This document shows positions 18,915 through 27,669 of a stretch of 64,000 nt of DNA, in pieces. The position numbers were made by a program, and so were the translations under genes. The stretch comes from Paenibacillus polygoni (GTDB lineage: Bacteria > Bacillota > Bacilli > Paenibacillales > Paenibacillaceae). The stretch spans positions 1,311,501 to 1,375,500 of the forward strand of contig NZ_CP127162.1 of NCBI RefSeq assembly GCF_030263935.1. Reading direction: 5' to 3'. The notes under the pieces were generated by a model, which saw only the letters and a program-made list of their open reading frames with translations, was not told where the DNA came from and made no database searches. Position 1 is the first letter of the stretch. Each line of letters begins with the position of its first letter.

Positions 18915-19241
18915 ATGAAACGTGTGAATCGTAAGTTCAATTGGATTCTAGGATTCGTTGGATTCATAATTAGCCTCTTCATTATAACTGCTCCAGATGA
19001 AGTGGATTACAATGAATGGCTTTCAAGTAAACAAGGCATTATCTGTGATCATAGTGGTTTGGAATCGGGATGCAAGATGGGAGATAGAGCGATTAATCGT
19101 GATACAAGCGAAATTAAAAATGCGAGGATATATTTGCAGGTAAGAGAAACTTTTTCTCAACCAAATAAGGAGTATGACATAAAAGCAGTTGGGGTATTGA
19201 ATCACTTTTTTGATATGTCATCTTTTACGATATATGACTAA
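18915..19241 (+). CDS. Small membrane-anchored protein, DUF4359-like
   Basis: A 108-residue protein with a single N-terminal hydrophobic segment (about residues 11-28, then TAPDEVDYNEWL), two cysteines (CDHSGLESGC), and a C-terminal AVGVLNHFFD. The layout (basic N-end, one TM, NEWL/GWL motif, late TVGILGTFF-like end) matches the gene at 39448, so the two are probable paralogues. Function unknown. Strong GGGAGGAAG SD. Confidence 0.68.
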   Translation: MKRVNRKFNWILGFVGFIISLFIITAPDEVDYNEWLSSKQGIICDHSGLESGCKMGDRAINRDTSEIKNARIYLQVRETFSQPNKEYDIKAVGVLNHFFDMSSFTIYD

Positions 19242-19292
19242 TGAGCTGAATATCAAAGCTTTCTATTACAGCAAAGAAAGGAGTTCATAAGG

Positions 19293-19876
19293 ATGAATAT
19301 CCTCTGGGATTTTGATGGTACCTTGTTTAATACATACCCTGCTTATACTGAAATTCTTTATGAGATTCTTGATCATGGGGTCCCTAAAAAGAAATACATA
19401 ATCACCTGAAAATTTCATTTACCAATGCTGTTCAGTATTACGATTTATCAGAGGAACAGGTAAAAAGACTGTTTGCCATGGAGAAAGCAGTACACCCAGC
19501 AGATACCCCGCCCTTTCCGTTCGTGGAGGACGTAGTAAAGTTTGCTGATCTAAATGTAATCATGACACATAAACCTCGTAAAGACGTGGAACATATTTTG
19601 AATTATTACGGCTGGGGAGATTACTTTACAGAGATTGTTGCTATAGATGATGGTTATCCGAGAAAACCTGATCCCGCATCGTATATGTATTTACATCATA
19701 AATATAAGATTGATCTTGTGATTGGTGATCGTGAGATTGATATCATCCCAGCGAAGTCCATTGGAATAAAAACATGTCTGTTTCAGAACAGTGCTCCGGG
19801 TGCAGATGTATACTTGTCGGCATATGAGAACTTTTTTGAGCAAAATAAAAAACCTCCAAATTATATTGGAGGATAG
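19293..19876 (+). pseudogene. HAD hydrolase (phosphoglycolate phosphatase-like), frameshifted
   Basis: ATG 19293 after AAGGAG starts MNILWDFDGTLFNTYPAY, a canonical HAD motif I, but the frame ends at a TGA at about 19407. The rest, HLKISFTNAVQYYDLSEEQV and onward with motifs VIMTHKPRKD, YPRKPDPASY and LVIGDREIDI, continues in the next frame. Adding one A to the five-A run at 19386-19390 restores a full protein of about 194 residues. A homopolymer slip, real or technical, is the simplest explanation. The C-terminal coding end overlaps the terminator of the opposing small gene. Confidence 0.8.
19846..19872 (-). terminator. Terminator of the small minus-strand gene
   Basis: On the minus strand CCTCCAA...TTGGAGG is followed by six T. 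It lies inside the 3' end of the frameshifted HAD gene and 9 bp past the stop of the minus-strand gene at 19881. Confidence 0.65.
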
Positions 19877-19880
19877 AAAA

Positions 19881-20024
19881 TCATTTACTATCAGATCCTG
19901 ATTGAGCGAGTACAGACCCTGCTAAGGATTTTGAGGTTTTACTAGCAGAGTTACTTTGCAAAACATGCGATGCTTTCTTAGACAATTTCTTAGAAGAAAC
20001 TTTATTTGCGCTTGATTTAGCCAT
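19881..20024 (-). CDS. Small basic Ala/Ser/Lys-rich protein
   Basis: A 47-residue protein starting MAKSSANKVSSKKLSKKA and containing VLQSNSASKTSKSLAGSVLAQ. It resembles a widespread family of small uncharacterised proteins with a (S/A)KxASKxLxD...KSxAGSALSQ pattern in many bacteria. SD AGAGGTG lies about 7 nt before the ATG. TTTACA (20088-20083) and TTACAT (20065-20060), 17 bp apart, could be its promoter. With its own terminator it is a complete monocistronic unit opposite to all its neighbours. Function unknown. Confidence 0.72.
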   Translation of the reverse strand: MAKSSANKVSSKKLSKKASHVLQSNSASKTSKSLAGSVLAQSGSDSK

Positions 20025-20112
20025 GATATGACACCTCTCTTCGTTTTGATTTTATATATATGTAATAAACCGCTGAGTTCATTGTAAACATTGATGCATG
20101 GAGGAAGAGTAA

Positions 20113-21132
20113 ATGAATATCCAATTACGAGAACTGTGCGAAAGAGATCCGGAGATCATTTCGAATGCTTTTAAACAACAAGGCTGGGAAAAGCCTTTAG
20201 ACTTATATGTAAGATATTCGGAGGAACAGAAACGTGGTGAACGTGTATCGATTGTTGCAGAAGTGGATGGTGATTTTGCCGGATATGTTAATGTGTTATG
20301 GGATTCGTATTATCCATCATTTCGAGAAAGAAGGATTCCAGAGATTAATGATTTCAATGTATTAATGAAGTATCGCCGATTAGGCATTGGCTCTAAATTG
20401 ATGGATAAAGCAGAGGAGATCATTAAAGAACGGTCTGATTTTGCCGGAATAGGGGTAGGGTTATTTACGGATTACGGAAATGCTCAAATCTTATATGCAA
20501 AACGAGGTTATATCCCCGACGGCAGAGGAATACATAATGGTCAAGAGTATCTTGAATACGGAGATGTCGTTGCAATCAATGATGATCTTACTCTTTATTT
20601 AACTAAAAAACTGAACAAGCGAGAGATTTGCATCAAAAATATAATAGAAGAACAAGCAGAACAGTTTTGGAGAATAAGACTAGAATCATTAAGAGTAAGC
20701 CCGGAGGCATTTGGAACTTCTTACGAAGATTCTGTTGGTATTCCAATCAGTGAAGTTGTGAAAATGATCAAGAATGAGCATGACGAGTATATTTTAGGAG
20801 CTTTTACAGAAGACGATCAAATCGTAGGTATTGCAGGTTTCAAAAAAGGAAGAGGAATGAAGTTTACACATAAAGGTATGGTATGGGGAGTGTATGTAAC
20901 GCCTGATTATCGAGGAAAAGGAATCGGCAAGAGTCTCATGGAAGAGATATTAAACCGAGGAAAAGAAAGTGAAGAGTTAAAGCAGATCAATCTCAGTGTG
21001 ATCACGGTAAATAGATTCGCTGTAGAACTCTATAAGAGACTAGGGTTCGAGTCATATGGTATTGAAAAGAATGCTTTAGAGTATATGGGCGAGGCGTATG
21101 ATGAAGAGCATATGACTTATTTTTATAAGTAA
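20113..21132 (+). CDS. Tandem GNAT acetyltransferase (two fused domains)
   Basis: A 339-residue protein with two acetyltransferase domains. Domain 1 (about 1-160) has INDFNVLMKYRRLGIGSKLM and LYAKRGYIPDG. Domain 2 (about 175-335) has GMVWGVYVTPDYRGKGIGKS and LYKRLGFESYG. Both keep the R/Q-x-x-G-x-G/A acetyl-CoA loop, so both may be active. The substrates are unknown. AGGAAGAG is the SD. Confidence 0.82.
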   Translation: MNIQLRELCERDPEIISNAFKQQGWEKPLDLYVRYSEEQKRGERVSIVAEVDGDFAGYVNVLWDSYYPSFRERRIPEINDFNVLMKYRRLGIGSKLMDKAEEIIKERSDFAGIGVGLFTDYGNAQILYAKRGYIPDGRGIHNGQEYLEYGDVVAINDDLTLYLTKKLNKREICIKNIIEEQAEQFWRIRLESLRVSPEAFGTSYEDSVGIPISEVVKMIKNEHDEYILGAFTEDDQIVGIAGFKKGRGMKFTHKGMVWGVYVTPDYRGKGIGKSLMEEILNRGKESEELKQINLSVITVNRFAVELYKRLGFESYGIEKNALEYMGEAYDEEHMTYFYK

Positions 21133-21170
21133 ACTACAACAAGTTTGAATCAGAAAGAAGTGAAGGTAGC

Positions 21171-21245
21171 ATGATAGGAACGTTTCTTATTGTTCTATTA
21201 CTGTTAATAGAGAATCATAAAAGGACGGGAAGGATGATCAAATGA
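21171..21245 (+). CDS. Possible 24-residue hydrophobic leader ORF
   Basis: ATG 21171, preceded by GAAGGTAG, encodes a short peptide with a hydrophobic run (FLIVLLLLI) and a basic tail. It ends at a TGA overlapping the Nudix start (ATGA), which would allow translational coupling. No homologue recognised; it may be a chance frame. Confidence 0.3.
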   Translation: MIGTFLIVLLLLIENHKRTGRMIK

Positions 21246-21643
21246 AGTTCATCGTTTCGGCAAGTGTCATTGTAATGAATGAGAGTAATCAGATTTTACT
21301 GATGAAAGGTCGCAGAGGTTGGGAGATGCCTCAGGGATGTGTAGAAGAAGGTGAGTCTATACGTCAGGCAGCGATTCGTGAAGTGAAAGAAGAAACAGGG
21401 ATTGATATTGAATTGATTGATTTTTGTGGTACCTATCAGAATATAACACGAGGCGTATGTAATCATATTTTCACCGGCAAACCGATTGGCGGTGAACTTA
21501 CGACAAGTACAGAGAGTGACGAAGTTGGCTATTTTTCACTAGAAGAAGCAGATCAGTTAATTACCTGGGGGAATTTCAAAGAAAGAGTTCATCTTGCATT
21601 AGATAAAGAGAAGCACCCTTTTCTTATTGAGTTTACAGAATAA
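21242..21643 (+). CDS. Nudix hydrolase
   Basis: A 133-residue Nudix protein with a complete Nudix box: GCVEEGESIRQAAIREV then KEETGI (about residues 33-55), including the metal-binding REVKEE. It hydrolyses a nucleoside diphosphate derivative; the closest functional class (MutT, ADP-sugar or other) cannot be told. It follows a short ORF by an ATGA overlap. Confidence 0.88.
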   Translation: MKFIVSASVIVMNESNQILLMKGRRGWEMPQGCVEEGESIRQAAIREVKEETGIDIELIDFCGTYQNITRGVCNHIFTGKPIGGELTTSTESDEVGYFSLEEADQLITWGNFKERVHLALDKEKHPFLIEFTE

Positions 21644-21682
21644 ACGATCTTGTGTACTTGAAAATTGAACGGAGGAACCAAA

Positions 21683-22621
21683 GTGGCAAAAATAGCAAAG
21701 AATCTTACTGATTTAATTGGTAACACACCGTTATTAGAACTTGTTAATTTTTCTTCGAATCATCATCTAGAGACGAATCTTATTGCTAAATTAGAATACT
21801 TTAACCCTGCGGGCAGTGTAAAAGACCGGATTGGACTTGCAATGATTCAAGATGCGGAAGAGAAGGGCGTTATTAACAAAGACACAGTCATTATAGAACC
21901 GACCAGCGGAAATACAGGAGTAGGGCTTGCTTTTGCGGCTGCAGCGTTAGGATATAAGTTAATGATTACGCTTCCCGAAAGTTTCAGTATGGAACGCCGA
22001 AAATTATTATCTGCTTTGGGTGCCGAATTAGTTCTCACTCCTGCTCAAGAAGGGATGGCTGGAGCTATCAAAAAGGCTGAAGAAATTGCCGGTACGATTC
22101 CTAATTCCTATATTCCGCAGCAATTTCAGAATCCTGCTAACCCTGAGATCCACAGGCAGACAACAGCAGAAGAAATATGGAGAGATACGGACGGGGAAGT
22201 GGATATTTTTATTAGTGGGGTAGGAACAGGCGGAACCATCTCAGGCGTAGGTGAAATTCTCAAGCAGAGAAATCCATCGGTTACAATTATTGCGGTTGAA
22301 CCATTCGATTCACCGGTTCTTTCCGGCGGAAATAAGGGATTACATAAAATTCAAGGGATTGGTGCTGGATTTGTACCCGGTAATTTTCATCGTTCAGTCG
22401 TAGACGAGATCATTCAAGTGAAAAATGAAGATGCATATGAAACAACACGGCAGTTAGCGAGAAGTGAAGGGTTGCTAATAGGTATTTCATCTGGAGCAGC
22501 GACGTTCGCCGCACTACAAGTCGCAAACAGACCAGAAAATAAAGGTAAAAAAATTGTTGTATTACTCCCAGATACCGGAGAGCGTTATCTATCGGTACCC
22601 GGTCTATTTGCAGAAGTATAA
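21683..22621 (+). CDS. cysK: Cysteine synthase (O-acetylserine sulfhydrylase)
   Basis: A 312-residue PLP enzyme. The PLP lysine lies in [11 protein letters not shown], the substrate loop is [13 protein letters not shown], the phosphate loop is [13 protein letters not shown], and the C-terminal [10 protein letters not shown] and [11 protein letters not shown] are typical. It makes cysteine from O-acetylserine and sulfide. GTG 21683 follows CGGAGGA; TTG 21665 would lie before the SD. Full family length. A terminator follows at once. Confidence 0.93.
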   Translation: MAKIAKNLTDLIGNTPLLELVNFSSNHHLETNLIAKLEYFNPAGSVKDRIGLAMIQDAEEKGVINKDTVIIEPTSGNTGVGLAFAAAALGYKLMITLPESFSMERRKLLSALGAELVLTPAQEGMAGAIKKAEEIAGTIPNSYIPQQFQNPANPEIHRQTTAEEIWRDTDGEVDIFISGVGTGGTISGVGEILKQRNPSVTIIAVEPFDSPVLSGGNKGLHKIQGIGAGFVPGNFHRSVVDEIIQVKNEDAYETTRQLARSEGLLIGISSGAATFAALQVANRPENKGKKIVVLLPDTGERYLSVPGLFAEV

Positions 22622-22625
22622 AAGT

Positions 22626-22661
22626 AGAGCAGTTGCATGCTGAATGTAGCTGCTCTTTTTT
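22626..22661 (+). terminator. Intrinsic terminator of cysK
   Basis: AGAGCAG pairs with CTGCTCT around a 16-nt loop that can pair further, followed by six T. Beyond it, 22662-22773 holds only the leader of the next gene. Confidence 0.75.
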
Positions 22662-22773
22662 ATTGAGTGATTCATGCCCAGTCCTTAATCCCATGGGAGA
22701 AAACAAGTGAAAGTCTATCAATGCTCAAGAGTCATATGTATAATTATGGTAAATGAAAGTAAAGGAGAATGAA

Positions 22774-23553
22774 ATGAATAGATCCATTAATTTAGACGGC
22801 ATTGTTCATCTTTTTCAGGAAGAATTGCAAGATTCTCTTACTGGCATATACTTGCATGGTTCAATGGCGATGGGATGTTTTCATCCAGATCATAGCGATA
22901 TAGACATCTTAGTGGTCGTTACGTCGAAACAATCCAGAGATACATATAAGAGAATAGCAGCCGGACTTATTCGGATGGAGGAAAAGCTGCATCTGACAAA
23001 AGGCATAGAGTTAAGTGTAGTGCTCAAAAAATATACAGATGAATTCGTATATCCTACTCCGTTTGAATTTCATTATTCTTTAGCACATCAGGAGAAATAT
23101 AAATCGGACCCCGATTATCTATGTGGTGGTTACGAAGATACGGACTTAGCAGCTCATTTCGTAGTTACCTATCATCGGGGGATTGTACTTTATGGAGAAC
23201 CCATTAAAGAAGTTTTTTCCGCGATTGATAGATCCTACTTTATCGCATCGATTCAATCTGATGTAAAGGATGCGCCAGAAGGGATTACTGAGAATCCGGT
23301 GTACTTTGTATTGAATTTATGCAGAGTATTATTCTTTCTCAAAGAAGAGATTGTGTCTTCCAAAAAAGAGGGCGGAGAATGGGCTGCCGAGGTTGTACCT
23401 ATGAAATATGCAGCTATCATACATGACTGTCTTGCTGCATATCAAGGTAAAGAGGATACGTTTAAGCAGGATGACCAGCTTTTACTTGAGTTTGCTTCTT
23501 ATATGTTAGATGAAATCGATAACGTGGGGAGTGTTAACGAATGGAAGAGGTAA
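22774..23553 (+). CDS. Aminoglycoside nucleotidyltransferase-like (ANT(3'')/AadA type)
   Basis: A 259-residue protein with the polymerase-beta-like site IYLHGSMAMGCFHPDHSDID (about residues 25-44), followed by a C-terminal helical domain as in AadA/DUF4111 proteins. AadA enzymes adenylylate streptomycin or spectinomycin; this relative is divergent, so the antibiotic link is inferred. AAAGGAG precedes ATG 22774. Its last 13 nt overlap the next gene. Confidence 0.78.
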   Translation: MNRSINLDGIVHLFQEELQDSLTGIYLHGSMAMGCFHPDHSDIDILVVVTSKQSRDTYKRIAAGLIRMEEKLHLTKGIELSVVLKKYTDEFVYPTPFEFHYSLAHQEKYKSDPDYLCGGYEDTDLAAHFVVTYHRGIVLYGEPIKEVFSAIDRSYFIASIQSDVKDAPEGITENPVYFVLNLCRVLFFLKEEIVSSKKEGGEWAAEVVPMKYAAIIHDCLAAYQGKEDTFKQDDQLLLEFASYMLDEIDNVGSVNEWKR

Positions 23554-24161
23554 AATGGCTTACATGGGCAAAACAGATCCAGGCAATCAGTCAGAATGGT
23601 CTCGCGTATGGTAAAGATATTTATGATATTGAGAGATACGAGCAGCTGAGAAGCTTAAGCGTTGAAATATTAAATACATATACGAAAGTCGATTCAAATC
23701 AGATTACCGATTTGTTCGCAAGTGAGACCGGGTATGCCACTCCAAAGGTGGATGTCAGGGGTGTTATTTTCCAGGACAATAAAATACTTCTCGTTAAAGA
23801 AAAAGCAGATGGTGCGTGGGCACTTCCTGGGGGATGGGCAGATATCGGGTTATCTCCACGGGAAATTGTAGTGAAAGAAGTAAAAGAAGAATCGGGATTT
23901 GATGTCGTACCTCGGCGGTTACTTGCTGTATTGGATAAAAATAAGCATCACCATGCCCCTTCTCCTTACCATGTGTACAAAATATTTATATGTTGCGACA
24001 TCATTGGCGGAAGTGCGATGGAAGGAATGGAAACCAGTGAAGTGAATTTCTTTGATCGGTCTAATCTACCACAGCTCTCAGAGGAGAGAAATACATATGG
24101 TCAGGTCCAACTCATGTTTGAAAAAGGTTTACAAGCGAATAGTGAAGTGATATTCGACTGA
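23541..24161 (+). CDS. Nudix hydrolase with N-terminal Nudix_N domain
   Basis: A 206-residue protein like Bacillus subtilis YjhB. Residues 5-55 (WLTWAKQIQAISQNGLAY...) form the helical N-domain found before certain ADP-ribose/ADP-sugar Nudix enzymes. The Nudix box is GGWADIGLSPREIVVKEV then KEESG (about residues 94-116). It is translationally coupled by overlap to the nucleotidyltransferase-like gene. Confidence 0.85.
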   Translation: MEEVKWLTWAKQIQAISQNGLAYGKDIYDIERYEQLRSLSVEILNTYTKVDSNQITDLFASETGYATPKVDVRGVIFQDNKILLVKEKADGAWALPGGWADIGLSPREIVVKEVKEESGFDVVPRRLLAVLDKNKHHHAPSPYHVYKIFICCDIIGGSAMEGMETSEVNFFDRSNLPQLSEERNTYGQVQLMFEKGLQANSEVIFD

Positions 24162-24247
24162 CGAAGATAAGAGAACCAATATAAAACGAAACTATATGAG
24201 TTACTAGGCATCTTCTGAATTTCAACGATTTAGAGAGGAGTAATCAA

Positions 24248-24757
24248 ATCAATATTCAAAAAGTTAAATACATTACATTTATCGCGGCCATATCTTTGTT
24301 GCTGAATATGATATTAATTACGATGTTGATAACGAAAAACAACAGAATCGATGATGCAATTTCAAGCCATACTTTTCAAGTTCAAACCGATTTGGTGGAA
24401 TTAGAGAGCACAATTCATTATCAAATGGAACAAGGTTGGAATGATGATAACGTTGTTTTAGAGAAAATGGAAGATATCAGAGAAGAATTAAATTCGTTCA
24501 CGAAACTAGGTCAAAGCTTAGGAAGGTTAACAAAAGAACAAGAAAGAGAGCTTTCTATTCTTTATAACTATGTATCCAAATATCCTGATTATACAGGTGT
24601 TCCTAATACTATTCTAAGTTCTGCAGATAGAAAAAAGATAGAAGTACTAGCAAGCAATCTCCCCAAAGCAGGTTGGGGAATGAACATTAGCTTTAGTGGC
24701 GATTGGGACAGCTTTTCTGAAAAATTAAATAAATTACTTAAACAAAGTACTCATTAG
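24248..24757 (+). CDS. Membrane-anchored hypothetical protein, start codon apparently ATC
   Basis: No family recognised. The frame encodes a basic N-end (IQKVKYITF), a TM segment (AAISLLLNMILITMLI), then about 130 hydrophilic residues with helical heptads. The SD GAGAGGAG (24233-24240) is 7 nt before ATC 24248; the first standard start, TTG 24296, would lie within the TM segment with no SD. I therefore place the start at ATC, giving 169 residues. It is either near-cognate initiation or a mutated start. Confidence 0.58.
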   Translation: MNIQKVKYITFIAAISLLLNMILITMLITKNNRIDDAISSHTFQVQTDLVELESTIHYQMEQGWNDDNVVLEKMEDIREELNSFTKLGQSLGRLTKEQERELSILYNYVSKYPDYTGVPNTILSSADRKKIEVLASNLPKAGWGMNISFSGDWDSFSEKLNKLLKQSTH

Positions 24758-24773
24758 AATGGCTGGTGATCTT

Positions 24774-25595
24774 ATGATAACGGAACTAGAGATACATGAG
24801 TTTTATAAGGTGAAACCGATGATGGATCAGTGTAGAAATATAGAAGCTCGGGCAGTAGTGAATGGGATGAATCCCGGTTTCGTTTATGTAGATCACGAGA
24901 CGGCGATTACTGCGACGATTGTGTGGGTTCAAGGTCAATCCGGATTTCATATTGCTGGCGATCCACATAGTGAGTCTTTCATAACTGGACTAGAAACTTA
25001 CATGATCAATGAGATTGAACCTAGACTCAAAAAGCTGAGTATTGATGCTGTGGAAATAAGTGTGGAAAATGATCTCTGGGCAGAAGCACTGCAAATGATA
25101 TTTAGACAGCGAAGTCTATTTAGTGACAATCAATATGTGTACAAAATTAATGATTTCAATTCAGATGAACCAATCAGTAAGCATCTAGAGGATACAATGA
25201 TCCTAAGATTGGATAGAGATTTATTTGAATCTAGCAAATATGAAAACCAAAAATTTCTGAAGCAAAAGATTACACGTTTCTGGGATTCCTAGGAGAAGTT
25301 TTTACAATACGGTATTGGCTATATGGCTGAACATAAGAATAAAATCGTTGGTCTATGTTTTTCTGCTTTCGTAGTGGACCGCGTGCATGCGGTAGATATA
25401 GAAACACTAACAGAATATAGGAATCAACATGTGGGCACAGCAGTTGCTTACGCATTCATAGAAGAGTGCAAACGTAAGGGAGTAGATCCTTACTGGGATT
25501 GCATGCCTGAGAATATAGGCTCAAACCGTCTTGCGAAAAAGATGGGAATGTCTCTTTCGTTCGACTATCCAATTGTCTGGTATAACATTCCCTAA
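24774..25595 (+). pseudogene. GNAT acetyltransferase (PF12746/ZmaR-like) with in-frame amber codon
   Basis: The two halves lie in one frame. Residues 1-172 read to KITRFWDS, a TAG follows at 25290-25292, and the frame continues EKFLQYGIGYMAEHKNKIVG to the end. The second half has the acetyl-CoA region VDIETLTEYRNQHVGTAVAY and YWDCMPENIGSNRLAKKMGM, typical of the ZmaR-like GNAT family. A single base change (for example CAG or TGG to TAG) would give a normal 273-residue protein. It is inactive unless the amber codon is read through. Confidence 0.8.
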
Positions 25596-25617
25596 TAAAA
25601 TAATGGAGGTCATCTAA

Positions 25618-26145
25618 TTGATAGACATGAATCAGATTTTTCTTATTACTGATATTCCGGGGTTTACCCCTCAGGTCAGCCGTCTACTTTCGATGATGAA
25701 CTATGCGAGATTTACCACTTTAGAAGAGGTGAAGGATTTAACTGTACAAGAGTTAGATTTTTTAATGGACTCTAACAGTAATTCAATAGGTGCGCTGTTG
25801 ATGCATTTTGCAGCAGTGGAATATGCTTACCAGGTGGGAACGTTTGAGAAACGGGAATTGAATGAGGAAGAAATAGCGATCTGGGGTGTTGCCTTAAGCC
25901 TTGGGGAAGAAGGGCGAGAAAAGATTAAAGGAAATGAACTAAGCTATTATACCGAGCAATTAGAAGCAGTGAGACATCGAACTTATGAATTATTTAGAAC
26001 GGTAAATGATGAATGGCTCTACACAGAAGAAGAGTTTTGGGCTCAGCAGCAAGCCAATTATTATTTTATGTGGTTTCATGTGTTTGAAGATGAGATCAAT
26101 CACCGAGGGCAGATTCGAATGATACGAAAGAGAATGGATAAGTAA
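25618..26145 (+). CDS. DinB-like four-helix protein
   Basis: A 175-residue DinB-superfamily protein with metal-site histidines in GALLMHFAAVEYAY, YFMWFHVFEDEINHRGQI. TTG 25618 lies 8 nt after GGAGGT. It is closest in style to DUF664/DUF1572 proteins. A terminator follows. Confidence 0.78.
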   Translation: MIDMNQIFLITDIPGFTPQVSRLLSMMNYARFTTLEEVKDLTVQELDFLMDSNSNSIGALLMHFAAVEYAYQVGTFEKRELNEEEIAIWGVALSLGEEGREKIKGNELSYYTEQLEAVRHRTYELFRTVNDEWLYTEEEFWAQQQANYYFMWFHVFEDEINHRGQIRMIRKRMDK

Positions 26146-26157
26146 ACTGATATAAAT

Positions 26158-26202
26158 AAAAGTTGATTTTGCAGCCGTCTCCTCTGTGAAATCAACTTTT
26201 TT
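26158..26202 (+). terminator. Intrinsic terminator
   Basis: AAAAGTTGATTT pairs with AAATCAACTTTT, giving a 12-bp stem and a T tail. The 200 bp that follow to the stress-protein gene are very A-rich (many AAAAA runs) with no other recognisable element. Confidence 0.8.
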
Positions 26203-26402
26203 ATATGCTTTGGATTTGGAGTAGAAAAAGTTAAAAATTATCAAATCATACATAACGTTATTTTAATAATGTCAAGTAAAATGTTTTAAAATTTTTTAAG
26301 GTGTTTAAATCTAGAACAAGCAAGCGTCACTAAGAAATCAAAAAAACAAAAAATACGAATTACTAAAACAAAAAAAGAGAGAATCTCAAGGAGGAAATTA
26401 TT

Positions 26403-27551
26403 ATGTTAAACAAAAACACAAACCATTTGGAAGATGTAAAGAAAACAGACAAGGTACATGCAAATGAAAGAATCGTAGGTTCATTCAGAACTGAAGAAGA
26501 AGCTAGCCGAGCTATTGAGCAGCTGAAAGCGAAAGGTTATAGCGTTGATGACATTTCAGTAATTGCGAAAGATAAAAAAGATATGAAAGCAATTAGTGAC
26601 GAGACAGGAACAAAAGCACCTGAGGGTGTAGCAACTGGTGCAACAGCAGGTGGACTGGTTGGCGGTATCGCTGGTCTATTAGCTGGATTAGGACTTATGG
26701 CTATTCCCGTATTCGGTCCGATCATGGTAGCTGGTCCAATTGCAGTTACACTTACAGGAACTGCAGTTGGAGCAGGTGCCGGCGGACTGGTTGGAGGCTT
26801 GATTGGTCTGGGTATTCCAGAAGACGAAGCGAAAGAATATGAGTCTAACGTAAAAGAAGGACAAATCTTGGTACTCGTAGAAGACAAAGCAGACACTAGA
26901 AATAGTGTACACGATATCTTCCGTAATAATAATGCGACAAATGCACACCTTTTTAATAGAAATCAACAAGGAGTTCGTAATTCTTCCGTAACGTCTACTC
27001 CTGATACAGCAGCTGCAAATGCGGACCGTAGAACAGCAACGGATTTAGATCGTAAAGTAACTCCTGAGAATGTTGGCAATGGCCGTTTTGATTCCGGTGA
27101 AGATGAAAAGACAATGCGTCTGCGTGAAGAACAACTGGATGTATCTAAAAATAAGGCTAAAGTTGGCGAAGTAGAAGTTCACAAAGAAGTAGTTGAAGAA
27201 CAAAAAACGATTGATGTTCCTGTAAGTCATGAAGAAGTTGTAATTGAACGCAAAGCCGTTCATGATAATGCAACAAACGAACCAATCGGTAAAGATGAAA
27301 GCATTCGTATTCCTGTAAGTGAAGAGCAAGTAGAAGTTAATAAACGTAATGTAGTAACAGGCGAAGTGGAAGTTCACAAAGAAACGGTTCAAAATACGGA
27401 ACAAGTTCAAGATACAGTAAAACGTGAAGAAGCTCGCATTTCCCGTGAAGGTGAACCCGCTGTGAATGCAGATGTGGATGCTACGACTGCACGTGATGGA
27501 CTTAACCGTGGTACTGTAAATGATACTGCAGTTAACCGTCCAAGACGCTAA
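26403..27551 (+). CDS. General stress protein, YflT-like domain plus DUF2382
   Basis: A 382-residue two-domain protein. N-terminal heat-induced YflT-like domain RIVGSFRTEEEASRAIEQL followed by a glycine-zipper-like hydrophobic region (about residues 80-140, GGLVGGIAGLLAGLGLM). The C-terminal DUF2382 (about 235-350) is a repeated module with VGEVEVHKEVVEEQ and TGEVEVHKETVQNT. This YsnF/GSP17M-like architecture is common in Bacillales stress proteins, of unknown mechanism. Strong AAGGAGG SD, and its own terminator. Confidence 0.83.
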   Translation: MLNKNTNHLEDVKKTDKVHANERIVGSFRTEEEASRAIEQLKAKGYSVDDISVIAKDKKDMKAISDETGTKAPEGVATGATAGGLVGGIAGLLAGLGLMAIPVFGPIMVAGPIAVTLTGTAVGAGAGGLVGGLIGLGIPEDEAKEYESNVKEGQILVLVEDKADTRNSVHDIFRNNNATNAHLFNRNQQGVRNSSVTSTPDTAAANADRRTATDLDRKVTPENVGNGRFDSGEDEKTMRLREEQLDVSKNKAKVGEVEVHKEVVEEQKTIDVPVSHEEVVIERKAVHDNATNEPIGKDESIRIPVSEEQVEVNKRNVVTGEVEVHKETVQNTEQVQDTVKREEARISREGEPAVNADVDATTARDGLNRGTVNDTAVNRPRR

Positions 27552-27584
27552 TCTTGGTACAATGAACGAAAATAAACCGAATAA

Positions 27585-27623
27585 AATAAACCCGATGAGT
27601 CTCATACTCATCGGGTTTATTTC
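27585..27623 (+). terminator. Strong intrinsic terminator
   Basis: AATAAACCCGATGAGT pairs perfectly with ACTCATCGGGTTTATT around CTCAT, a 16-bp stem. The A-rich left flank may also serve the converging DUF2798 gene. Confidence 0.85.
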
Positions 27624-27669
27624 TGTAGAAATAAGGTTACAATCTACAATCCTAGAAAGAGAACTATAT

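Noticed and set aside
26280..26402. Sigma-B promoter for the stress-protein gene
   Set aside because: A GTTTAA-like -35 exists near 26302 but no GGGTAT-like -10 at the right distance.
27045..27611. 188-codon minus-strand frame under the stress-protein gene
   Set aside because: Phe/Ile/Asn-rich mirror of the repetitive DUF2382 coding sequence, with no SD.
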